Origin: Flavobacteriales bacterium
GTDB lineage: Bacteria; Bacteroidota; Bacteroidia; Flavobacteriales; JADGDT01
Length of the DNA stretch: 15,946 nucleotides
Direction: 5' to 3'
Assembly: GCA_023145275.1 (NCBI GenBank)
Contig: JAGLEB010000022.1
Coordinates: 1 to 15,946 of the forward strand
The first letter of the stretch is position 1; each line of letters starts with the position of its first letter. The notes below the pieces were generated by a model. The model worked only from the letters and a program-made list of their open reading frames with translations, was not told the origin of the DNA and did not search any database. Positions 6,577-14,468 of this stretch are shown here, in pieces. A program made the position numbers and the translations under genes.

Positions 6577-6810
6577 ATGTCTGACATTGCATCAAGAGTA
6601 AAAGCAATAATTGTTGACAAATTAGGTGTTGATGAGAACGAAGTAACACTAGAAGCTAGCTTCACTAACGATTTAGGAGCAGATTCACTTGACACAGTTG
6701 AGTTGATCATGGAATTCGAAAAAGAATTTGATATTCAGATTCCAGATGATCAAGCTGAAAACATTGCTACAGTAGGTCAAGCGATTTCTTACATCGAAGA
6801 AGCGAAGTAA
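6577..6810 (+). CDS. acpP: Acyl carrier protein
   Basis: This small acidic cytoplasmic carrier holds growing fatty acyl chains on a 4'-phosphopantetheine arm. At 77 residues it has the standard length. The attachment site is Ser37 in the invariant motif GADSLDTVELIM, with four-helix ACP composition and the usual ending VGQAISYIEEAK. It lies 30 bases upstream of fabF, the classic pairing, and behind a strong promoter. Confidence 0.98.
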   Translation: MSDIASRVKAIIVDKLGVDENEVTLEASFTNDLGADSLDTVELIMEFEKEFDIQIPDDQAENIATVGQAISYIEEAK

Positions 6811-6840
6811 TTCGACAAACAAAAACTTAACCATTAAAAT

Positions 6841-8091
6841 ATGGAATTGAAACGAGTAGTAGTCACTGGAATGGGAGCATTAACTCCTATCGGTAACAAT
6901 TTATCTGAGTTTTGGGAAGGATTGAAGAGTGGTAAAAGTGGGGCAGCCCCAATTACTCACTTCAATGCGGAAAAATTCAAGACTCGTTTTGCCTGTGAGG
7001 TTAAGAACTTTGATATTACACAGTTTGTAAATCGAAAAGAGGCTAGAAAAATGGACAAATACGCTCAGTATGCTTCGGTTGCTGCGGATGAGGCTGTTCT
7101 GGATTCTAAACTTGATTTAGAAACTGTTGATAAGGATAGGGTTGGAGTTATTTGGGGTTCAGGAATTGGAGGTCTTGAGACTTTCCAAAACGAAGTTACC
7201 AACTACAATGCTGGTGATGGAACGCCAAGATTCAACCCTTTCTTTATCCCAAAGATGATAGCTGATATCGCTGGAGGGTTAATATCAATAAAATTTGGAT
7301 TTAGAGGTCCAAACTTTACTACAGTTAGTGCATGTGCATCTGCATCAAATGCTATAATCGACGCTTACAACTACATTAGATTGGGTAAAGCAGATGTTAT
7401 GGTTACAGGCGGATCTGAGGCAAGTGTTATCGACGCTGGAATAGCTGGATTTAATGCGCTTCATGCTATTTCTCAAAGAAATGATGATCCTGCTACAGCA
7501 TCAAGACCTTTTGATCAAGGACGCGATGGTTTTGTATTAGGAGAAGGAGCTGGTTCTCTAATTTTAGAGGAGTATGAGCACGCTGTAAAAAGAGGAGCAA
7601 CAATATATGCTGAAGTTGGTGGCGCAGGAATGTCTGCCGATGCTCACCATATGACTGCACCTCACCCAGAAGGACTAGGGGCTTACAAAGTAATGGTTAA
7701 CTGTTTAGATGATGCTGAATTATCAATCGAAGACGTTGACGTTATAAATGTACACGGTACATCTACACCTCTAGGAGATGTTGCTGAAATTAAGGCTATT
7801 CAGAAATTATTTGGAGAGCACGCTTACAGCTTAAATATTAATTCAACTAAATCAATGACTGGTCACTTATTAGGTGCCGCAGGTGCAGTTGAATCAATAG
7901 CATCAGTACTTACATTAATGTATGGTATTGTTCCTCCTACAATTAATCACTTCGAACTTGACACGGAATTAGATCCTAAGTTGAATTACACATTCAACAA
8001 AGCTCAAGAGAGAGAGGTTAACGTAATTATGACCAATACTTTTGGTTTTGGCGGACACAATGCTAGCATACTTTTTAAAAAAATTAAATAG
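6841..8091 (+). CDS. fabF: Beta-ketoacyl-ACP synthase II
   Basis: FabF condenses malonyl-ACP with acyl-ACP in fatty acid elongation in the cytoplasm. The 416 residues match the family. The catalytic triad is complete: nucleophile Cys165 in TVSACASASNA, His305 in NVHGTSTPLGD and His342 in TKSMTGHLLGAAGA, with Lys337 in the last motif. The thiolase-fold N-terminus RVVVTGMGALTPIG and the C-terminal gate segment FGFGGHNAS are also present. It is co-transcribed with acpP; a weak hairpin follows the stop at 8103-8127. Confidence 0.98.
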   Translation: MELKRVVVTGMGALTPIGNNLSEFWEGLKSGKSGAAPITHFNAEKFKTRFACEVKNFDITQFVNRKEARKMDKYAQYASVAADEAVLDSKLDLETVDKDRVGVIWGSGIGGLETFQNEVTNYNAGDGTPRFNPFFIPKMIADIAGGLISIKFGFRGPNFTTVSACASASNAIIDAYNYIRLGKADVMVTGGSEASVIDAGIAGFNALHAISQRNDDPATASRPFDQGRDGFVLGEGAGSLILEEYEHAVKRGATIYAEVGGAGMSADAHHMTAPHPEGLGAYKVMVNCLDDAELSIEDVDVINVHGTSTPLGDVAEIKAIQKLFGEHAYSLNINSTKSMTGHLLGAAGAVESIASVLTLMYGIVPPTINHFELDTELDPKLNYTFNKAQEREVNVIMTNTFGFGGHNASILFKKIK

Positions 8092-8102
8092 TTCTATACT
8101 AT

Positions 8103-8129
8103 AAATAAACAATTAGCAGGTTTATTTTT
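8103..8129 (+). terminator. Weak terminator-like hairpin after fabF
   Basis: AAATAAAC (8103-8110) and GTTTATTT (8120-8127) form an 8-bp AT-rich stem with a nine-base loop, followed by TT, 12 bases past the fabF stop. Stability is low, so it may only reduce transcription into rnc. A further perfect 7-bp stem, ATGTGCA/TGCACAT (8147-8153/8167-8173), lies in the same spacer. Confidence 0.35.
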
Positions 8130-8198
8130 CTAGGTTATAAACACTAATGTGCAGTGATTAATTATTTGCACATAATAGAATAATTAAATAAATATTAC

Positions 8199-8942
8199 AT
8201 GAAATTTATCCTGAAATGGTTTAAGTCCCGTTCTTCAAATGAAGACGGGACTTTTTATTCTACGCTCAAGGATATTCTTGGATTTAAACCTAAAGACATT
8301 GACATTTACCACATTGCTTTCACACATAGAAGCATGGGTAAATATGATGAAGAAGGAAATCCGATTAGTTTTGAAAGGTTAGAATTTCTAGGTGATGCAA
8401 TTTTGAGCTCCGTTATATCGGCATACCTCTACAAAGAAATGCCAACAAAGAATGAAGGTTACCTAACTCAAATGCGATCTAAAATTGTTAGCCGAAATAC
8501 GTTAAATGACATAGGACTTCAAATAGGTCTAAAGAATCTTATAAAAAGTAAAATACCAGACAAACAATTTAGCCCAACACTATTAGGCGATTCAATTGAA
8601 TCATTATTGGGAGCTATCTATTTAGATAGAGGCTACCCTTATGCTGAAAAATTTGTGATGACAAAAATAGTTGAGACATACGTTGACCTTGACAAGTTAG
8701 AAAATAAGATTTCTAGCTATAAAAGTTTTATTATCGAATACTGTCAAAAAGCGAGAAAAGAGGTTAGTTTTATTATGTCTGAAGATAAATCCCATAGTAA
8801 AAACAATCTATTTAGCATAAAACTTGTCATCGATGGCACTACTATATCAAAGGGTAGAGCCACTTCAAAAAAGAAGGCCGAAGAACAAGCTGCCAAACGT
8901 GCGTACTACTCTATCCAATCAAAAATTAAAAAGAAAAAATAG
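8199..8942 (+). CDS. rnc: Ribonuclease III
   Basis: RNase III cuts double-stranded RNA in rRNA maturation and mRNA turnover. At 247 residues it has the family's usual size and layout: an N-terminal nuclease domain (about 20-165) and a C-terminal double-stranded RNA-binding domain (about 170-242). The acidic active site is intact: Glu59, Glu62 and Asp66 in ERLEFLGDAIL, Glu86 in NEGYLTQMR, and Asp131 and Glu134 in GDSIESLLGAIYLD. The C-terminus keeps the dsRBD signature ATSKKKAEEQAAKRA and ends in a lysine-rich tail. The order acpP-fabF-rnc is common in Bacteroidota. Confidence 0.96.
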   Translation: MKFILKWFKSRSSNEDGTFYSTLKDILGFKPKDIDIYHIAFTHRSMGKYDEEGNPISFERLEFLGDAILSSVISAYLYKEMPTKNEGYLTQMRSKIVSRNTLNDIGLQIGLKNLIKSKIPDKQFSPTLLGDSIESLLGAIYLDRGYPYAEKFVMTKIVETYVDLDKLENKISSYKSFIIEYCQKARKEVSFIMSEDKSHSKNNLFSIKLVIDGTTISKGRATSKKKAEEQAAKRAYYSIQSKIKKKK

Positions 8943-9015
8943 CCTTCTAAAATAAAAAACACGTACTTTTACTTAAACATCTCATACAGTGAGTAGTAAA
9001 ACTAATCAAGATAAC

Positions 9016-9048
9016 TTGCAAGTATTAGTATTTTTTTAACTAAATTTG
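9016..9048 (+). promoter_or_regulatory. Promoter of the IPExxxVDY-pyk pair
   Basis: TTG (9016-9018), a 22-base spacer and TAAATTTG (9041-9048, then C) fit the Bacteroidota promoter pattern, with the spacer at the long end. The leader before the ATG at 9095 would be about 40 bases. It gives pyk its own transcription independent of fabF-rnc. Confidence 0.6.
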
Positions 9049-9094
9049 CAGCCATTTTACCTATAAGGTGTAATAAGTACAATTAGTATTTTGC

Positions 9095-9574
9095 ATGGAG
9101 TTAGATATAGAATATGATTTTTCGTTAATTGGCATCAATACAGTATATGATGACTATCAGCTTGCATTCTATCTAAACAAATACTTAGACACTAATTTTA
9201 CTAGAACCTCTAAAGACTTAGATGTTAGAGCAAATAATGGTAAGGAGCTCTATTACTTTCCCCTTTTTTTACATGAAGACATCCATAATATGGATACTTT
9301 GTATTTGATAAACAACAAATACACAACAGAGAATAATTTTTTTGAGAAAGACAAAGATATTTCACAGAATTTATTTTTTCAATCAAACCAATCTACTGAG
9401 ACAACAAGATATTTTATTCCAGAGAAAAAGGAAGTTGATTATCTTATTCGCTTAGAGGATAGTGAGCACATAGTAAGTGAAATGGTTAGAAAAATAAGAT
9501 CTATTTCCGAAATTACTACGGCTTTTTATATTGAATATAACACTTTACGTTCAAAACGTAATTTAATCTTTTAA
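9095..9574 (+). CDS. IPExxxVDY family protein
   Basis: This 159-residue soluble protein has no signal peptide or membrane segment. It carries the naming motif of a Bacteroidota-specific family, FIPEKKEVDYLIRLED, with IPE at 108-110 and VDY at 114-116. The N-terminal half is aromatic and acidic (LDIEYDFSLIGINTVYDDYQ), and the C-terminus ends with a short helix-like segment. The function is unknown. It stands directly upstream of pyk with two bases between stop and start, so the two are almost certainly co-translated. That arrangement suggests, but does not prove, a link to pyruvate kinase or its expression. Confidence 0.88.
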   Translation: MELDIEYDFSLIGINTVYDDYQLAFYLNKYLDTNFTRTSKDLDVRANNGKELYYFPLFLHEDIHNMDTLYLINNKYTTENNFFEKDKDISQNLFFQSNQSTETTRYFIPEKKEVDYLIRLEDSEHIVSEMVRKIRSISEITTAFYIEYNTLRSKRNLIF

Positions 9575-9576
9575 TT

Positions 9577-11007
9577 ATGCACAATTTAAAGAAAACAAAA
9601 ATCGTTGCAACACTTGGTCCAGCAACTGATGACAAGCAGATAATGCTTAACATGATGAAAGCTGGAGTAAATGTTTTCCGCATCAATTTCTCTCATGCAG
9701 ACTACGAAGAAGTAAAAGTAAGAGTGAAAATGATTCGTGAGCTAAACGAAGAGCACGGATTTACTACTGCTATTTTGGGTGATTTACAAGGCCCTAAACT
9801 TCGTGTAGGAGTTATTGAAGAAGGAGCTGTTGTTAAGCCTGGAGACATTGTAACTTTCACAAACAAAGAATGTGTTGGAAACGCTTCCTTAGCATACATG
9901 ACCTACCAGAGATTCCCTAAGGATGTAAAAGCTGGCGAGAAAATTCTTCTTGATGACGGTAAGTTGATGATGGAAATCGTTGAAACTGATAACGAGTCAG
10001 AAGTAAAAGCTAAAGTAATCCAAGGTGGACCATTCAAATCTAAGAAAGGTGTAAACCTTCCTAACACGGATGTTTCTTTACCTGCTCTTACTGAAAAAGA
10101 CATTAATGATGCAATCTTTGCTATAACAGAAATTGACGTTGATTGGTTTGCTCTTTCATTTGTAAGAAATCCACAAGATCTACTTGATTTACAAGAGTTA
10201 ATTAAAAAACACTCAGATCATAAAATTCCAATTATTGCAAAAATAGAGAAACCAGAAGCTGTAGATGATATCGATAGAATCATCCCTTACACTGATGGTA
10301 TTATGGTTGCTCGTGGAGATCTAGGTGTGGAAATTCCTGCTGAAGAAGTTCCTTTAATTCAAAAAGAACTAGTTCGCAAATGTAAAATTGCTCGTAAGCC
10401 AGTGATTATTGCAACTCAAATGATGGAGACTATGATAGACTCTATGACTCCAACTAGAGCTGAGGTTAACGATGTTGCTAACTCTGTTCTTGATGGTGCT
10501 GATGCTGTAATGCTTTCTGGAGAAACTTCAATAGGTCAATACCCTGTAGAGGTTATCGAGCAAATGTCTCGTATCATCGCTAAGGTTGAAGCTTGTAATA
10601 GAATAAGTATTCCAGAGCACAAACCTGTTATTAGAGACGACCGTTATATTACGAACTCTGTTTGTTATAATGCTGCTAATATGACTCCTCAAATTGAGGC
10701 TAAAGCGATTACAACAATGACGAATACTGGATATACTGCTTTTCAGATCTCTTCACACAGACCGAATGCACATATTCTAACTTTCACCAACAACAAGAAA
10801 ATTCTAACTATGTTGAATCTTCTTTGGGGTGTTCAGGCGATCTATTATGATCAATTCAACAGTACTGATGAAACAGTAGTTGAGATCAACAGAATCGCTA
10901 AAGAAAGAGGTTTCGTTGTCGAAAGTGATATGATCATCAACCTTACTTCTATGCCAATTCAGGCTAAAGGAATGGTTAATACTATGAGAGTATCTTCTAT
11001 AAAATAA
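9577..11007 (+). CDS. pyk: Pyruvate kinase
   Basis: It transfers phosphate from phosphoenolpyruvate to ADP, the last step of glycolysis, in the cytoplasm. The 476 residues have the typical plan: an A domain starting KTKIVATLGPA, a B domain cap (about 72-170) after GDLQGPKLRVG, and a C-terminal regulatory domain from about 340. Active-site segments are intact: NFSH (37-40), catalytic Lys222 and Glu224 in IAKIEKPEA, the metal site around Asp248 in ARGDLGVE, and IIATQMMETM with Thr280, then the PTRAEVNDVANSVLDGADA segment. Codon use looks like that of a highly expressed gene. A strong terminator follows 19 bases after the stop. Confidence 0.98.
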   Translation: MHNLKKTKIVATLGPATDDKQIMLNMMKAGVNVFRINFSHADYEEVKVRVKMIRELNEEHGFTTAILGDLQGPKLRVGVIEEGAVVKPGDIVTFTNKECVGNASLAYMTYQRFPKDVKAGEKILLDDGKLMMEIVETDNESEVKAKVIQGGPFKSKKGVNLPNTDVSLPALTEKDINDAIFAITEIDVDWFALSFVRNPQDLLDLQELIKKHSDHKIPIIAKIEKPEAVDDIDRIIPYTDGIMVARGDLGVEIPAEEVPLIQKELVRKCKIARKPVIIATQMMETMIDSMTPTRAEVNDVANSVLDGADAVMLSGETSIGQYPVEVIEQMSRIIAKVEACNRISIPEHKPVIRDDRYITNSVCYNAANMTPQIEAKAITTMTNTGYTAFQISSHRPNAHILTFTNNKKILTMLNLLWGVQAIYYDQFNSTDETVVEINRIAKERGFVVESDMIINLTSMPIQAKGMVNTMRVSSIK

Positions 11008-11026
11008 AACGTTTTATATACATACT

Positions 11027-11055
11027 AAAAGAGAGGCTATACGCCTCTCTTTTTT
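11027..11055 (+). terminator. Rho-independent terminator of pyk
   Basis: GAGAGGC (11031-11037) and GCCTCTC (11043-11049) pair perfectly around a five-base loop, with AAAA before and TTTTTT after. It lies 20 bases past the pyk stop. Confidence 0.9.
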
Positions 11056-11059
11056 ATTG

Positions 11060-11234
11060 CCTTAAATCCGCAAATGGATTTCTATTACAAAACTGTACCG
11101 TACGCCACATTGTAAATGCTCATAAAAACTTACTCACCGTATCTTCAGATACGCCTGCGTTACTTTTTTCTGCGCTAAACCAACGCTAGCATACATTACA
11201 TCTTTTCATAACGAAACCCCCTACGGATTTAAGG
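11060..11234. mobile_element. 175-base element with an 11-bp terminal inverted repeat (MITE/REP-like)
   Basis: CCTTAAATCCG (11060-11070) and CGGATTTAAGG (11224-11234) are perfect inverted repeats enclosing a non-coding stretch richer in GC than other spacers here. Near its centre (11147) lies the hairpin CGTATC-TTCA-GATACG (11138-11153). Further partial pairing joins TGTAAATGC near 11111 with GCATACATTACA near 11189. The whole stretch could fold as one long imperfect cruciform, as miniature transposable or REP-like elements do. No coding frame and no certain target-site duplication were seen. Confidence 0.45.
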
Positions 11235-11253
11235 TATTATAACAATACTACAT

Positions 11254-12141
11254 TTATTGAGTAAGCTCCCTAAATGTGTCTTCTAAATTTTTTTCGGATA
11301 TTTTATACTCTATTATTTTACAATTATTCCTTTCCGAAAACTTATATAACTCTAGTAAAATATCCTCTATTGAGAATTTAAGTTGAAATTCTCTTTCCGA
11401 AATATTACTCAACACTTCTACTCCTTCAAATTGTTCAATCATCTCTAAGTCAACTTTTTTATCAAAAACAACTTTGCAGATATTATTATCTTTTCCCTTA
11501 AAATCTGAGATATATTCGTCTATAACTAATTCTCCTTTATTAATAATTATCACCCTATCGCACATTGCTTCCACCTCTTGCATAATATGCGTAGAGAGGA
11601 GAACTGTTTTCTCCTTGCCAAATTCTCTAATAAGATTTCTAATCTCAACTATCTGATTAGGGTCTAGACCAGTTGTTGGCTCATCTAAGATCAAGTAATC
11701 AGGATTATATATTATTGCGGCAGCCAAACCTACTCTTTGCTTATAGCCTTTAGACAATTGTGCAATTTTCTTATTAGCCTCAGAATTTAAATTAGTTTTA
11801 GCTATAACTTTTTCTATTTCGGAGTGCGACACCTTGTAAATATCGGCAACATATTCTAAATACTCCCTGACATACATTTCAGAATACAGAGGATTGTTTT
11901 CTGGAAGATACCCAATAAGACGCTTTGCAGCAACAGCATCAATAGATACATCAACGTCACTAACTATTACGCCCCCTAAATCAGCTGAAATATGAGAATT
12001 GATAATCTTCATCATCGTTGATTTTCCAGCCCCATTAGGCCCAAGAAAACCTACAACCTCACCTTTTTTTACATCAAAAGAGATATTGCTAAGCGCTAAT
12101 TGTTCTCCGTATTTCTTCGTTATATTCTTTACTGAAATCAT
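11254..12141 (-). CDS. gldA: Gliding motility ABC transporter ATP-binding protein GldA
   Basis: GldA is the ATPase of an inner-membrane ABC transporter (with GldF and GldG) involved in Bacteroidota gliding. The 295-residue protein has Walker A GPNGAGKST (34-42), the signature LSKGYKQ (129-135), Walker B YLILDEP (149-155), the D-loop GLDPNQ, and switch His185 in STHIMQEVEAMCDR. The segments GYLPENNPLY and YVREYLEY are characteristic of GldA, and a C-terminal domain of about 95 residues ends NLEDTFRELTQ. gldF and gldG are not adjacent, which is also the case in Flavobacterium johnsoniae. Another ABC-2 type export ATPase is the alternative, but similarity to GldA is strong. Confidence 0.87.
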   Translation of the reverse strand: MISVKNITKKYGEQLALSNISFDVKKGEVVGFLGPNGAGKSTMMKIINSHISADLGGVIVSDVDVSIDAVAAKRLIGYLPENNPLYSEMYVREYLEYVADIYKVSHSEIEKVIAKTNLNSEANKKIAQLSKGYKQRVGLAAAIIYNPDYLILDEPTTGLDPNQIVEIRNLIREFGKEKTVLLSTHIMQEVEAMCDRVIIINKGELVIDEYISDFKGKDNNICKVVFDKKVDLEMIEQFEGVEVLSNISEREFQLKFSIEDILLELYKFSERNNCKIIEYKISEKNLEDTFRELTQ

Positions 12142-12158
12142 AAATTTACTTTAAAAAA

Positions 12159-12189
12159 CAAAGCTACAAAGCAATATGTACCTTGTAGC
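12159..12189 (-). promoter_or_regulatory. Hairpin and -7-like box upstream of gldA
   Basis: On the minus strand TAGCTTTG (12166-12159) fits the -7 box and lies 17 bases before the gldA ATG; no TTG at proper spacing was found. The same bases form the 3' arm of a 7-bp stem, GCTACAA (12163-12169)/TTGTAGC (12183-12189), followed on minus by a T-rich stretch. It may act as a terminator for transcription arriving from upstream, as the gldA promoter, or both. Confidence 0.4.
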
Positions 12190-12195
12190 CTATTA

Positions 12196-12340
12196 TTATA
12201 ACTTTAAGGGAAGCTCCAATAACTCAATATTGATTCTTCGCATAATCTTTTTATCATCTACTTCGTTATTAAAAAACTCATTTAACCCAGCTAAACTCCG
12301 CCTTTAATGCCTCGTATATGAAAAAAATACAATGCAAATA
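12196..12340 (-). pseudogene. Remnant of an unidentified gene between gldA and the GH20 gene
   Basis: On the minus strand, 12297-12196 reads SLAGLNEFFNNEVDD, then KKIMRRINIELLELPLKL and a stop (12198-12196), with ordinary codon use. Immediately upstream, in another frame, comes IYEALKAE ending near 12298. Joining them by one frameshift gives a protein tail of roughly 45 residues. No start codon or complete domain is present, and only about 180 bases separate it from the GH20 stop, so it is best read as the truncated 3' end of a lost gene. The family is not recognised. Confidence 0.35.
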
Positions 12341-12378
12341 TTTCAAAAGTATATTTTAGAGCCACCCTTAAATAAAAT

Positions 12379-13947
12379 CTACTCCCAATCAACAAGATCA
12401 CTTTTGTAATATTTTACCCCAAGCGCCTCAAATCTATTTTTCTGTTTGGCTAGTCGCTTTCTATATTCTGCCCAACTTCTACCATTTGCATTAGACCAAG
12501 CAAGCTCAGCGACTCCCGGCAATCTCGGAAAAACCAAATACTCTAATTGATCCATAGTAACAACTGTTTCTGTCCATAAAGGAGCTTCTATACCAATAAT
12601 GTTTTTTACAGAAACTCCTGCAATAAGAGTATCAACATCCCAAGTATAAGCATCCTCAACACTATTCAAACCAGCCCATACTAAACCAATTTCTGTAGAA
12701 TCGTTGTACTTAATATCTAAATATATATGGGTTGATGGAGACAACAGAACCTTTGCACCTTTTTTCACGGCAAGTGAAGCATTATCTTCCTTTGACCAAA
12801 ACTGAACAACTGTCTCCTCTCCTATTTCAGAATGTGCTATCTCGTCCCAACCAATTACTTTTTTACCATGAGACTTCACTACTGCAATTGCTTTATCAAT
12901 AAAATATATATAATCATCTTTTTTAGTAGAATGAGATTCGTCTCCCCCTATATGTATATAATCTCCAGTAGTAATATCCGCAAGTTCACCTATAACATCA
13001 TCAATGAATTTATAAGTAATATCCTTCCTTACACATAATGAACTAAAGCCAACCTTCATTCCCTTGTACAGCTTAGTTGCCTTATTATTGCAATTTAACA
13101 CAGCATATGACGATAGCACAGCATTTGTGTGACCCGGCAAATCAATTTCAGGTATTATTACAATATGGTGCTTACTAGCATAATCTTGAATCTCCTTATA
13201 ATCTTCTTGAGTATAAAAACCACCTTTCTTATTTCCTACTGAAGATTTTGAGCCATGGGCTGTTAAATTCGGCCACGATTTTATTTCTATTCTCCACCCT
13301 TGATCATCACTTAGATGCATATGTAGTGTGTTGATTTTATAAATTGCTAAAAGGTCAATAGTCCTTTTAACCTCACCTACAGTAAAGAAATGACGTGCCA
13401 CATCAAGCATAAATCCACGATAAGCAAATTTAGGAGAATCCTCTATCTTCAATAAATCAAAATTCACACTGTCCTTTCTATCAGTAGAATTCTCGAAAGA
13501 TGCTGGCAGCAATTGTCTCAAAGTCTGAACTGCGAAAAAAGCTCCTTTATCATCCTTTGCTTCAATTAATAATTCCTTAGCTGAAATTTCAATTTTGTAT
13601 CCTTCCTCTACAATAGAATCATTAACAGAAAATCTTATCTGACTTCCAACTAGTTTTGGATCTACACTAGAACTAAGCATTACAACTCCTTTATGCAAGT
13701 ATAACTCTAGAAACTCAGCAGAATTTTTCAGACTTTCATCAAAAACAACTGATGTGTTTCTATCAACAGTAAAACTTCCCTCAGCTTTTTTTACAGAAAG
13801 AGGTTTAGGAATAACATCTATTGAGACATCAACATAGTTCAATTGTGGATCTTGCTCTGTTTTGTTATTATCACAGCTACTACTCACTACTACAATCATA
13901 AGTAATGACAAAAAAGGTAATTTCAATAATTTCATTCTATCAGACAT
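12379..13947 (-). CDS. Lipoprotein beta-N-acetylhexosaminidase (GH20)
   Basis: This family 20 glycoside hydrolase releases terminal N-acetylglucosamine or N-acetylgalactosamine, for example from chitin oligomers or glycans. The 522 residues begin with a lipoprotein signal (hydrophobic core to VVVSSSC, lipidated Cys25), so the enzyme is membrane-anchored outside the cytoplasm. Residues about 40-170 form the GH20b domain; the catalytic barrel starts at YRGFMLDVARHF (177-188) and includes LHMHLSDDQGWRIEI (208-222), PEIDLPGH (266-273) and the catalytic pair Asp336-Glu337 in HIGGDESHS. Trp458 in EAPLWTE is the usual substrate-pocket residue. The first ATG (13947) was chosen; the one four codons later would also give a good signal. 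No sugar-uptake gene adjoins, so it may act alone. Confidence 0.94.
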   Translation of the reverse strand: MSDRMKLLKLPFLSLLMIVVVSSSCDNNKTEQDPQLNYVDVSIDVIPKPLSVKKAEGSFTVDRNTSVVFDESLKNSAEFLELYLHKGVVMLSSSVDPKLVGSQIRFSVNDSIVEEGYKIEISAKELLIEAKDDKGAFFAVQTLRQLLPASFENSTDRKDSVNFDLLKIEDSPKFAYRGFMLDVARHFFTVGEVKRTIDLLAIYKINTLHMHLSDDQGWRIEIKSWPNLTAHGSKSSVGNKKGGFYTQEDYKEIQDYASKHHIVIIPEIDLPGHTNAVLSSYAVLNCNNKATKLYKGMKVGFSSLCVRKDITYKFIDDVIGELADITTGDYIHIGGDESHSTKKDDYIYFIDKAIAVVKSHGKKVIGWDEIAHSEIGEETVVQFWSKEDNASLAVKKGAKVLLSPSTHIYLDIKYNDSTEIGLVWAGLNSVEDAYTWDVDTLIAGVSVKNIIGIEAPLWTETVVTMDQLEYLVFPRLPGVAELAWSNANGRSWAEYRKRLAKQKNRFEALGVKYYKSDLVDWE

Positions 13948-14034
13948 TTAATTTTATACTTTTTTATTGTGCATAATTTCAACAAATTACACATTACAAA
14001 GCATCAATAAGCAAGTTTTTTGATAATACAATTT

Positions 14035-14231
14035 ATACCAAGTATATCATTTCATAAAGCAATTGGTATTATACCATTTACATACCAAAATGACGTATAA
14101 AATTTTATTTTTTCCCTTTCTAATTCATCTAAAATTATTTCCGTAACTATGGCTATGTAAAGAATTTTATATTCTTATAAAGAAAAAATATTTTAATTTT
14201 ATTTTATGTCATTTGGAAATATAAATGGTAT
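14035..14231. mobile_element. MITE-like palindromic element
   Basis: Arms 14071-14102 and 14200-14231 pair at about 26 of 32 positions (ATACCATTTA and AAATGAC are the best blocks), and pairing continues inward with small gaps along T-rich and A-rich stretches towards a centre near 14151. To the left a perfect 7-bp pair ATACCAA (14035-14041)/TTGGTAT (14063-14069) repeats the arm motif. The size of about 160-200 bases, the lack of coding sequence and the long near-perfect palindrome fit a miniature inverted-repeat element. Copies elsewhere in the genome cannot be tested here. Confidence 0.5.
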
Positions 14232-14403
14232 TACACAAAACTACCAAGCCATAAACCATTAAAAACACAAGGTTACATCTCTAAATATTGGGCCCATAAA
14301 TATATGGATTTAGCCGCATAAAACACTATTCTATCAAAACAACTTCTGTAATTTTCTAACAAAAAAATCAATTGTTTTTCACTATTTACATTTAAAAAAA
14401 ATG

Positions 14404-14434
14404 TAAAAAAAAGCCCCATAACTTTCGAAATGGG
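14404..14434 (-). terminator. Rho-independent terminator of hppA
   Basis: On the minus strand CCCAT (complement of 14434-14430) pairs with ATGGG (14419-14415) around a ten-base loop, followed by eight T (plus-strand A-run 14405-14412). It begins about 35 bases after the hppA stop at 14469. Confidence 0.75.
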
Positions 14435-14468
14435 ACTATATAAATTCAGTATAAATTAAACAATATGG

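Larger units (their letters stand above)
13948..14468. other. 521-base intergenic region (hppA / GH20 gene)
   Basis: The spacer separates two minus-strand genes. It contains the hppA terminator (14404-14434), an AT-rich 9-bp stem TTTACATTT/AAATGTAAA (14385-14393/14399-14407), and the large palindromic element at 14071-14231. No coding frame was seen. No TAnnTTTG box was identified upstream of the GH20 gene. Confidence 0.6.

Noticed and set aside
8967..9001. TTTTACT/AGTAAAA inverted repeat after rnc as terminator
   Set aside because: Long loop, low stability and no T-run; not enough for a terminator call.
9702..10103. Two minus-strand frames inside pyk
   Set aside because: Antisense shadows of pyruvate kinase; no independent signals.
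12832..13038. 68-codon plus-strand frame inside the GH20 gene
   Set aside because: It covers the catalytic motif region on the opposite strand; composition is that of an antisense shadow.
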